Source of the DNA: an uncultured Clostridia bacterium
GTDB lineage: Bacteria > Bacillota > Clostridia > TANB77 > CAG-508
Direction of reading: 5' to 3'
Assembly (NCBI GenBank): GCA_948585895.1
Contig: CAPBNZ010000017.1
Span: 5,369 to 26,905 of the forward strand
DNA length: 21,537 nt
The position numbers and the translations under genes were made by a program. Below the pieces are notes generated by a model. It did no database searches, was not told where the DNA came from, and saw only the letters and a list, made by a program, of their open reading frames with translations. The stretch's first letter is position 1. Every line of letters begins with the position of its first letter. Below, piece after piece: positions 14,346 to 20,372 of the stretch.

Positions 14346-15949
14346 TTTAAGTGGAATGCTAGCCCTCCATTTTCATAGAGTTCTTGGTACATTTCATCTG
14401 TCAAGTTGTATTCTTGTTTGATGTCTTCGGTTATTTCGTGTTGGTCAAATACTACGATTTTATCAAATAGTCTTGATAATTCTTCTTTGGTTAATCCATT
14501 TTTCTTGATATCATCGATTGCTTTAAATATTAAATCTTCTTTATCTTCTAATTTATTTAAAGTATTAAATTTTGTTTGTATTTCCTCTAATTTTTCTTTT
14601 TCGTTTTTTATTTTTTTTTCTAATTCTTTCTTTTTATCTTTGTATATAAATTCAGGAATCAAGTCATTTAGTTTATCTTCATAAACTTGTTTAAATTGTT
14701 TTTCTAATTTTTCTAAAGCTTGTTTTGATTTATTTAATTCTTTTTCTAATGTTGCTTTATTGGTATTAATTGCTTTTACATTATCCATAACAAAACTTTT
14801 AAATTCTGGGTTACTCACTAAATTAACTATATAGGCATTTACGATTTGGTCTAAGTATTCAATTCTTATTCTGTGTGGTTTACAACCGTAATCTGGTCTT
14901 ATATCTTTTATTGTCCCTTCATTACTATATTTTTTACACAAGTAACTATCTGGTCTTTTTCTATTGCCTGATGTCCCCTTTCTTTTATACATGGCTGTTC
15001 CACATCTTCCACAATATAAAAGTCCTGAATACAAGTTATTTTCTACATCTACAAATTTAAAGCCATTATTATATTTGTCACTTTCTTTTTTCCTTTTCTT
15101 TCTAATTTTTTGTACTTTTTCAAATAGTTCTTTTTCAATAATTGGTTCGTGATGATTTTCTATGATAGTCCATTCTTGCTTTGATTTTACTCTAGTTTTC
15201 TTTGATTTAAAGCTTAACTTTTCTGTATGCCCTCCAACATAATCTCCAATATATCTTCTGTCATCTAAAATTCTAACGATGTGTTGAGCTTTCCAATTTG
15301 CAGTTTGTTTTGCATTTGCAAATCCTCTTGATTGTGATGGCGTTGGAATTTCTTTCTTATTCAAGTATGTTGCTATTTTTTGATACCCCCAATCTTTGGA
15401 ATATAGTTCAAATATTTCTCGTACGACTGGAGCTGTTTCTTCATTTATAACTAATTGTTTTCCATCTTTGTTATATCCATAAATTGCTTTAACAAGTAAG
15501 TCTCCTTCTTCTATTTTGTGCCTCAAATTTCTTCTTATATTTTTACTGTCATCTCTTGCTCTTCTTTCATTAAACCATGCATATAATCCAAACATTTCCT
15601 CATTGTATTGCTCATCTTCAAATATTATTTCTACACCTTGCTCTTCTAGGTATTCTACAAATTCTAATGCTTCTCTTTGATTTCTTCCAAGTCTTGCAGA
15701 GTTTTTGAAAACGATTACATCTATTTGCTTTTTTTGTGCTCTATCTCTAATATCATCAAATCTACTAAAGTCAGTTCCACTTTTGTCATCGTCCATTATA
15801 ATATCTACTATATTTGTATATCCATGACTTTTACAGTATTTTACTAGCAAATCTCTTTGTGTTTCTATTCTCTCGTAGTTTTCTCCATAGTCATCTCTAC
15901 TTTCTCTACAATATATTATTACTCTTTTTTCTTCGTTAGATTTTTTCAT
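14306..15949 (-). CDS. Large serine recombinase (resolvase/invertase N-terminal, recombinase and zinc-ribbon domains)
   Basis: This 547-residue protein has a catalytic domain starting VIIYCRESRDD; Ser17 is the nucleophile, and the Arg cluster includes NSARLGRNQRE at about 83-92. A recombinase domain follows (YGYNKDGKQLVINEETAPVV, then YQKIATYLNKKEIPTP and YIGDYVGGH). The zinc ribbon has C313-x2-C316, C338 and C356, and a long coiled coil spans about 398-465, characteristic of TndX/TnpX-type enzymes that integrate and excise elements in both directions. It lies at the murA junction and is transcribed toward it, as expected for the terminal integrase gene. The start is supported by GATGGGGGTAATCTATG. 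The promoter is embedded in a 17-bp inverted repeat. Confidence 0.93.
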   Translation of the reverse strand: MKKSNEEKRVIIYCRESRDDYGENYERIETQRDLLVKYCKSHGYTNIVDIIMDDDKSGTDFSRFDDIRDRAQKKQIDVIVFKNSARLGRNQREALEFVEYLEEQGVEIIFEDEQYNEEMFGLYAWFNERRARDDSKNIRRNLRHKIEEGDLLVKAIYGYNKDGKQLVINEETAPVVREIFELYSKDWGYQKIATYLNKKEIPTPSQSRGFANAKQTANWKAQHIVRILDDRRYIGDYVGGHTEKLSFKSKKTRVKSKQEWTIIENHHEPIIEKELFEKVQKIRKKRKKESDKYNNGFKFVDVENNLYSGLLYCGRCGTAMYKRKGTSGNRKRPDSYLCKKYSNEGTIKDIRPDYGCKPHRIRIEYLDQIVNAYIVNLVSNPEFKSFVMDNVKAINTNKATLEKELNKSKQALEKLEKQFKQVYEDKLNDLIPEFIYKDKKKELEKKIKNEKEKLEEIQTKFNTLNKLEDKEDLIFKAIDDIKKNGLTKEELSRLFDKIVVFDQHEITEDIKQEYNLTDEMYQELYENGGLAFHLKIMYPQTITNRRV

Positions 15950-16013
15950 AGATTACCCCCATCTTCTCAATGTATCAATAACATTTTATTTTGTTTAATA
16001 TTCTATTGTTGCT

Positions 16014-16042
16014 ATTATACGTTAAAAGTTCTAAAATTTCAA
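16014..16042 (-). promoter_or_regulatory. Promoter of the serine recombinase
   Basis: On the minus strand, -35 TTGAAA (16,037-16,042), 17-base spacer, -10 TATAAT (16,014-16,019). The -35 straddles the inner end of one arm of the 16,023-16,070 inverted repeat, and the spacer is largely that arm. Confidence 0.65.
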
Positions 16043-16070
16043 GGCTCTACTTAAAATTTTAGAACTTTTA
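16023..16070. promoter_or_regulatory. 17-bp perfect inverted repeat over the recombinase promoter
   Basis: TAAAAGTTCTAAAATTT (16,023-16,039) and its exact complement (16,054-16,070) are separated by 14 bases holding half of the -35. On the plus strand it is followed by TTTTTACT and could also work as a terminator, but no plus-strand gene lies upstream. An operator role or a role in ending the upstream toxin-antitoxin transcript are both possible. Confidence 0.6.
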
Positions 16071-16154
16071 TTTTTACTATTTACTTTTGTCTAATTTTTT
16101 GTTATTATTCTATTGAACTACTGAAAGTACGAATGTGCCATAGGTGGTGTTTTT

Positions 16155-16385
16155 TTATGCAACTTTTTCTTTATAGTTTACAATAGTAACTTCTGTTGCT
16201 AACTGCTTTAATTGATTTACAATTTTTTCAATATTCTCTGCTGTTTCATCATCAAAGTATTGTTCTCCACATTGAGTACATACCTTTGCAGGAACACCTT
16301 TAATAATAATAATTGTATTATCTAAATCAACTACATAATTTACTTTCTTTTCTTCTAAATTTCCTTTACACATAAAACAATTCAT
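16155..16385 (-). CDS. YgiT-type zinc-finger antitoxin
   Basis: This 76-residue protein begins MNCFMCKGNLEEKKVNYVVD with C-x2-C, continues IIIIKGVPAKVCTQCGEQYF with a second C-x2-C, and ends in a short helical region. This is the zinc-binding N-terminal domain of MqsA/YgiT-type antitoxins, without the helix-turn-helix domain of full-length MqsA. The ATG at 16,385 is chosen because it has an AAGGAGGG ribosome-binding site and overlaps the toxin stop by one base (TAATG), a coupled arrangement. It should neutralise the upstream DUF4258 protein. An alternative start 12 codons earlier lies inside the toxin frame. Confidence 0.83.
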   Translation of the reverse strand: MNCFMCKGNLEEKKVNYVVDLDNTIIIIKGVPAKVCTQCGEQYFDDETAENIEKIVNQLKQLATEVTIVNYKEKVA

Positions 16386-16711
16386 TATTTTTCCCTCCTT
16401 GTTTTCATATCTTCTTCCCATTTCTCTGTATTTGGATAATATGCAGTTATCATATGAACGGTATCTTCACTCATTCCACATACTATGTGTAATATTTTAT
16501 TGTTTATATTATATCCTAATATTAAGCAACTTGGATATGGATAATCATCATAATAATATTCAATTATTTTTCCATTATTTACTGCTGTTTTTACATCAGA
16601 TATTAATATATCTCTTTGATTTAATCGATTTAAACAATGCTTTGTCCAATCTATTTTTCTTTTTGCTATATATTCTTTTATAATTTCAATATTTAATAAG
16701 TTTTCGTTCAA
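16385..16711 (-). CDS. DUF4258 family toxin
   Basis: This 108-residue protein contains IDWTKHCLNRLNQRDILISD and NNGKIIEYYYDDYPYPSCLI, then ILHIVCGMSEDTVHMITAYYP. The H-x3-R-x3-R pattern followed by beta strands matches DUF4258, a RelE/BrnT-like small toxin family probably acting as a ribonuclease; activity is inferred from the family. The start is TTG at 16,711 with GAGGAGGAG upstream. The toxin is first in the operon and its stop overlaps the antitoxin ATG. The promoter at 16,731-16,760 contains an inverted repeat. Confidence 0.8.
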   Translation of the reverse strand: MNENLLNIEIIKEYIAKRKIDWTKHCLNRLNQRDILISDVKTAVNNGKIIEYYYDDYPYPSCLILGYNINNKILHIVCGMSEDTVHMITAYYPNTEKWEEDMKTRREK

Positions 16712-16730
16712 TTTTTTCTCCTCCTCATTT

Positions 16731-16760
16731 ATTTTAGCATAAAATAGCTAATTTATGCAA
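16731..16760 (-). promoter_or_regulatory. Promoter and operator of the toxin-antitoxin pair
   Basis: On the minus strand, -35 TTGCAT (16,755-16,760), 18-base spacer, -10 TAAAAT (16,731-16,736). The spacer contains the inverted repeat GCATAAA/TTTATGC (16,737-16,743 and 16,752-16,758). This is a natural place for an operator bound by a regulator of the pair. Confidence 0.5.
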
Positions 16761-16788
16761 TTCTTTTTACAATTTTTTCTTGTGTTTT

Positions 16789-16974
16789 TTATTTATATTT
16801 TTCTTGTATTCTATCTGAAATAATATCGGTGAATACCTGTTTATAATCTTCTGTTTCACCAATATTTGACTTTGGACATATAAATACTGCAAATGGTAAT
16901 TTGTCTTTTGCTTTTTTATTAGCATTTGTATCTTTCTTGTTCTGCTTTTCCAGTGTATTCACCTCCACTTCCAT
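16789..16974 (-). CDS. Small hypothetical protein, possibly TnpW-like
   Basis: The frame reads MEVEVNTLEKQNKKDTNANK, then LPFAVFICPKSNIGETEDYK and DIISDRIQEKYK. The ATG at 16,974 lacks a ribosome-binding site, while a GGAGGTG lies within the first codons, so the true start may be a downstream CTG or GTG codon and the protein about 50 residues. The short basic N-terminus followed by one beta strand and a helix ending in ISDRI recalls TnpW-type small proteins of clostridial transposons, but this is a weak impression. It is placed after a long structured leader with its own promoter, which argues it is expressed. Confidence 0.42.
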   Translation of the reverse strand: MEVEVNTLEKQNKKDTNANKKAKDKLPFAVFICPKSNIGETEDYKQVFTDIISDRIQEKYK

Positions 16975-17198
16975 TTATAAATTATATTGCTTTATTCTTT
17001 GTCCTTATTACTAAAAGCTACAAGTGGATTTAATCCCATATGAGATTTGCCCTCATTCCTCTTTTTAGAGAATCGCCCCTTCACATCACGTTAGCCAGAC
17101 AAAAGTTTCATTATCTGTACTTGTAGTTGCTATTCAATTTTCAATGTGCTATACTGTTATAGAAAATAATTATTTACGCGTTCTATTTTCTACTTGTG
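16975..17198 (-). ncRNA. Structured leader RNA candidate upstream of the small protein
   Basis: A strong promoter (17,205-17,233) would start a minus-strand RNA near 17,198, about 220 bases before the small gene. It contains a 9-bp hairpin at the 5' end (TAGAAAATA 17,160-17,168 with TATTTTCTA 17,184-17,192), a long-range stem CTACAAGT (17,018-17,025) with ACTTGTAG (17,118-17,125), and a local hairpin near 17,070-17,090. It is richer in G and C than its surroundings. I do not recognise a named riboswitch. It accounts for the 337-base gap between genes, in which I see no other coding frame. Confidence 0.42.
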
Positions 17199-17204
17199 AT
17201 TTTT

Positions 17205-17233
17205 ATTATAAGAGCCTTAAAAAATGTTGTAAA
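17205..17233 (-). promoter_or_regulatory. Promoter of the structured leader
   Basis: On the minus strand, -35 TTTACA (17,228-17,233), 17-base spacer, consensus -10 TATAAT (17,205-17,210). Confidence 0.65.
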
Positions 17234-17357
17234 TACATTTTTGCAAGTCTATAGATAAATTAAAAATTGAAATAGCTATATTCTATTTTTTAAAATGGAG
17301 GAAACATTGATATGATAACTAATTTCACGCTTAAGAATAATAAAATTGTAATAAAAA

Positions 17358-18593
17358 ATGATTGGAGAGTTTTTTGGTGCCACTCATGATTTTGAATATA
17401 ATATTGGGGATAAATTATATAAATTTGCAATAATGAGTTATGAAGATTTTGATAAATTGAAAACAATATATACCCAATTAATAGAACTTGTATGTACTGC
17501 CAAAGAATCAAATACCATGGATGAAAAATTGGATTGTTTCTTTAAAATGTTTCAAATAGTTAGAGCGTGTTTAGAATTTTCGCCATATACTCATTTTTAT
17601 ACACAAGTCTTAATAGATATAATTGTGAAAACATATAATTCTAAAGTATTTAGAACTGACCTATTATTTAAATCTCAAATTGGCGTTTTTATTGAAAATC
17701 CAAAATACTATGCGAAAGAACTTTATGAGGAAATACAAGAAAATCCTTATACAATAGAACTTATCCTTCATGAATTTACTTATAACATTGAAAAAGTATC
17801 AACTAAAAAAAATAATGAATATATAAAATACTTTGAAACTATAAGAGACTTACTAATAGAAAATCTTATGAAGAAAAAGACTGATTTAAAAAAGAGATTA
17901 GAATTGATAAGTAAATATTCTAATAACTCTATTGTAAGAAATTTAAGTACAGAAGAAAGAATATATTTATATGAGGCAAAAAGAGTTTTTGACATTCACT
18001 ATCTTAATACTAATCCAGCACATGCAATTTTTTTAGATACTAAATTTAAAACAAAATATGTATGTGATAAAGGATTATCACTACAAGAAAGAAGATTAGA
18101 TGTAGAGGATGTAGTTAAATTAATAAAAGAAAAGCAGATAGCAGTAGAAGAAGTCTATGAATTGGAAAATACTGAAGAACAAATTAGATTTGAGTTATTT
18201 AAAGTAATTCAAAATAATTTTACTATCAATAAATGTGAAAATTGTGCAAAATTATTTATTCCTGTAACCAGTAGTAAAAATCCAAATCAAAAAGGAAGAA
18301 ATGACCAAAAATATTGCAATAACTTATATTTAGATACTGGAAAAACTTGTAAAGAAATTGGAGCATTAAATAAACAAAAAGAAAAAGTTCAAAATAGTTC
18401 AATTTTAAAGGAATACAACAGAGAATATAAAAGAATGCATGGTTTACACTATAATCATACGAAAGAATTTAAAGAAAAACAATTCAAAGAATGGTCTGAA
18501 AAAGCTAGAGAATTAAGCGATACTTATACTAATGAACAAATAGAAGATTTTAAAATAGAATTGAAGAAATTAAGTGATTTGTATTGGAAATAG
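17358..18593 (+). CDS. DUF6076-like protein with C-terminal zinc finger; probable 5' frame break
   Basis: This is the only large plus-strand gene in the element, 411 residues, mostly helical. Near residue 290 is a zinc-finger-like region: KCENCAKLFIPVTSSKNPNQ, then KYCNNLYLDTGKTCKEIGA, with four Cys spaced like a CGNR or HNH-type treble clef; then a long charged C-terminal helix. The layout matches a family I recall as DUF6076, of unknown function. The ATG at 17,358 has a poor upstream context, while an ATG at 17,312 follows a good GGAGG box and opens MITNFTLKNNKIVIKNDWRV. That frame fails at a run of six T (17,370-17,375), and deleting one T fuses it to GATHDFEYNIG here. Codon use and orientation differ from the surrounding element genes. 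Confidence 0.65.
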   Translation: MIGEFFGATHDFEYNIGDKLYKFAIMSYEDFDKLKTIYTQLIELVCTAKESNTMDEKLDCFFKMFQIVRACLEFSPYTHFYTQVLIDIIVKTYNSKVFRTDLLFKSQIGVFIENPKYYAKELYEEIQENPYTIELILHEFTYNIEKVSTKKNNEYIKYFETIRDLLIENLMKKKTDLKKRLELISKYSNNSIVRNLSTEERIYLYEAKRVFDIHYLNTNPAHAIFLDTKFKTKYVCDKGLSLQERRLDVEDVVKLIKEKQIAVEEVYELENTEEQIRFELFKVIQNNFTINKCENCAKLFIPVTSSKNPNQKGRNDQKYCNNLYLDTGKTCKEIGALNKQKEKVQNSSILKEYNREYKRMHGLHYNHTKEFKEKQFKEWSEKARELSDTYTNEQIEDFKIELKKLSDLYWK

Positions 18594-18642
18594 AAAAGTA
18601 TACATATATTCAATTTTTCAATTTACTAATACATATACTTTT
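18594..18642 (+). terminator. Possible terminator of the DUF6076-like gene
   Basis: AAAAGTATA (18,594-18,602) and TATACTTTT (18,634-18,642) form a 9-bp AT-rich stem with a 31-base loop, directly after the stop codon. It is weak because it is AT-only and the loop is long. Confidence 0.3.
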
Positions 18643-18656
18643 ATAATTCATATTTA

Positions 18657-18691
18657 CTTAAAATTACTTTTAAGAAGGAATAGACTTCCTT
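18657..18691 (-). terminator. Tandem hairpins downstream of the DGR template repeat
   Basis: AAGGAA (18,675-18,680) pairs with TTCCTT (18,686-18,691) and CTTAAAA (18,657-18,663) with TTTTAAG (18,668-18,674). They lie about 60 bases beyond the TR on the minus strand and would end the RT-TR transcript. Confidence 0.35.
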
Positions 18692-18751
18692 TAATATCTA
18701 ATACCTATACTGTATATATTCCATAAAATATATAATCTGACTTAATATTAG

Positions 18752-18870
18752 AGCGTGGCACGAAAACCAGTGTTGTTATACTTGTTATTAGGATTGTTGT
18801 AATTGCGATAGTCGGCAGGATAATTGTTTCCATTATTGTTGTAATTGCCACCACGGATAACACGATACGA
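18752..18870 (-). repeat. DGR template repeat (TR)
   Basis: This 119-base segment lies 15 bases after the RT stop and is homologous to the 3' end of the target gene (20,382-20,498). On the minus strand it opens with 24 bases identical to the VR (18,847-18,870) and closes with about 21 identical bases (18,752-18,772), the initiation-of-mutagenic-homology side. The middle is made of AAC, AAT, TAT and TAC codons. Read in the target frame it encodes SYRVIRGGNYNNNGNNYPAD, then a run of Asn/Tyr, then NTGFRATL and a stop. It is non-coding in practice and is the RNA template copied by the RT with errors at adenines. Confidence 0.95.
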
Positions 18871-18885
18871 ATGCCTTTTTAAAAT

Positions 18886-19899
18886 CTATCCCTCTATATA
18901 AAACATACTCTTTCTTAAATTATAAGAATTTGCATGTTTAACATAGCCTAGCCAACCTGCTATACTTCTTTGTATTTCAGGTAATGTTATTTTGCCTTCT
19001 TTTAATTGTCTTGTATATCTTTTTAATTTTCTCTTCATTCTACATTTACTTGTATGCCTTATTTTTAGTCTTTTCTCATTGATTTTATAACCACAAAAAT
19101 TAACCCCTTGTATATCTTTGAAAATTCTTGTTTTTGAGTTTAAAGTTAATTTTAAATTTTCTTTTAAAAATTTAGTTATATTATTTAAGCTATCTTTTGC
19201 AATTTCTTTATTTTCGCACATTATAACCATATCATCCATATATCTATAATAATATTTGCATTTTAATTTGTGTTTAACATACTGATCTAATTCATTTAAA
19301 TATATATTAGCAAACATTTGAGATGTATAATTACCTAAAGGAAGTCCTACCATGCCTTCTGTAGATAATAAAATTTCTCTAGTTAACCATAGTAACTTTT
19401 TATCCTTCATTTTTCTTTTTAATATTTCCCAAAGTATTCTTTTGTCTATATTTTGAAAATACTTTGTAACATCCATTTTTAATATGTAATAATTCTTCCA
19501 TTTAGATTTTGCACTTCTCATTGCTTTTTGAACATCTTTAGATGCTTTATGCATTCCTCTTCCTTCTATTCCAGCATATGATGTGCTAATAAATTGTGGT
19601 ACAAAGTATGGCTTTATAAATTTTTCGACATACCATTGATGTACTACTCTATCCTTATATTCTGATGCCATAATTATTCTTTCTTTTGGCTCATATATTT
19701 TAAATTTTGTGTAACCACCATGTTTGTATGTACCATTTTTTAATTGTTTCTCTAATTCTAATAATTCTTGTTCTAGTTTTAACTCAAACAATATTATTTT
19801 TTTCTTTTCTCTTTTTCCACATCTTGCTTTTTTATGTGCTTTTAGTAAATTTTCAAACGATACTGAATTATCATATATATTTTTAATTGTTTTAGGCAT
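18886..19899 (-). CDS. DGR reverse transcriptase
   Basis: This 337-residue reverse transcriptase has the first catalytic Asp in LKMDVTKYFQNID (D143) and the DGR-specific motif GLPLGNYTSQMFANIYLNEL at about 185-204, with SQ in place of the SP found in most retroelement RTs. The catalytic YMDD is at 220-223 (YYYRYMDDMVIM). A thumb region follows with GVNFCGYKINEKRLKIR. No maturase, endonuclease or RNase H domain is present. It copies TR RNA with adenine-specific errors and, with Avd, the cDNA replaces the VR. The start overlaps the end of avd by 8 bases, so the two are translationally coupled, and the TR follows immediately downstream. Confidence 0.95.
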   Translation of the reverse strand: MPKTIKNIYDNSVSFENLLKAHKKARCGKREKKKIILFELKLEQELLELEKQLKNGTYKHGGYTKFKIYEPKERIIMASEYKDRVVHQWYVEKFIKPYFVPQFISTSYAGIEGRGMHKASKDVQKAMRSAKSKWKNYYILKMDVTKYFQNIDKRILWEILKRKMKDKKLLWLTREILLSTEGMVGLPLGNYTSQMFANIYLNELDQYVKHKLKCKYYYRYMDDMVIMCENKEIAKDSLNNITKFLKENLKLTLNSKTRIFKDIQGVNFCGYKINEKRLKIRHTSKCRMKRKLKRYTRQLKEGKITLPEIQRSIAGWLGYVKHANSYNLRKSMFYIEG

Positions 19900-20260
19900 A
19901 TTTCTTCACCTCTAGAGATTTAATAAGTCCTCCTAAAATTTTTCCAATTTCAGCTAGTAACTCGTTGCTATGTTTGTATTTCTTTTCATCTATCCATTTT
20001 TGATTATACATCATTCTTATACAAATTCTTTGATAATATATATTACTATCAACAATATTATAAATTTGTAGTCTTTTACTTTTATCTATTTTACTTGCTA
20101 AAAGAATATTTTTTAGCATTTCATACATACTTGTCTTTACTTCTGTTCCTATACTAAATTTTTCTGTTCTTGGAAGTTTAAGTAATATTGTAAGCATATA
20201 TTCAATATACTTTTCTATTTTTACTATTATTACCAATCTGTTATCTTTGTTTTTTTCCAT
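19892..20260 (-). CDS. avd: DGR accessory variability determinant (Avd), four-helix bundle protein
   Basis: This 122-residue, all-helical, basic protein contains VIIVKIEKYIEYMLTILLKL, then EVKTSMYEMLKNILLASKID and RICIRMMYNQKWIDEKKYKH, ending GKILGGLIKSLEVKK. This matches the 23S-intervening/bAvd-like four-helix bundle that forms a pentameric ring, binds TR RNA and the RT, and is required for mutagenic cDNA synthesis. It sits between the target and the RT as in other DGRs. A GGGGG box lies about 8 bases upstream of the ATG. Confidence 0.88.
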   Translation of the reverse strand: MEKNKDNRLVIIVKIEKYIEYMLTILLKLPRTEKFSIGTEVKTSMYEMLKNILLASKIDKSKRLQIYNIVDSNIYYQRICIRMMYNQKWIDEKKYKHSNELLAEIGKILGGLIKSLEVKKYA

Positions 20261-20276
20261 CCCATATATCCCCCTT

Positions 20277-20317
20277 TCAAAAAAAAGAAGAAGAGACTCT
20301 GAAATTTCAAAGTTCTC
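20277..20317 (-). terminator. Terminator between target gene and avd
   Basis: GAGAACTTTGAAA and TTTCAGAGTCTC (20,293-20,317) form an imperfect stem of about 12 pairs with one bulge, followed on the minus strand by TTCTTCTTTTTTTT. It would attenuate transcription from the target promoter into avd-RT-TR. It also lies 3' of the VR, where a hairpin can help DGR retrohoming. Confidence 0.55.
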
Positions 20318-20372
20318 TCCTTCTATCTGTGTTTGGAAACAAATTAGGATAGTTTACAGTGGTCAGTGCTAC

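Noticed and set aside
16023..16070. Reading the inverted repeat only as a rho-independent terminator
   Set aside because: The T-run follows on the plus strand, where no gene is upstream. The promoter overlap on the minus strand is the better explanation, though dual use is possible.
18721..18885. CRISPR-like repeats, considered because of the repeated Asn/Tyr codons near 18,780-18,846
   Set aside because: The repetition comes from AAC/AAT codons of the TR; spacing is irregular and there are no spacers.
18886..19899. Group II intron or retron reverse transcriptase
   Set aside because: There is no maturase or X domain, no intron RNA or msr/msd structure is visible, and the GNYTSQ motif plus the neighbouring Avd and TR/VR pair identify a DGR.
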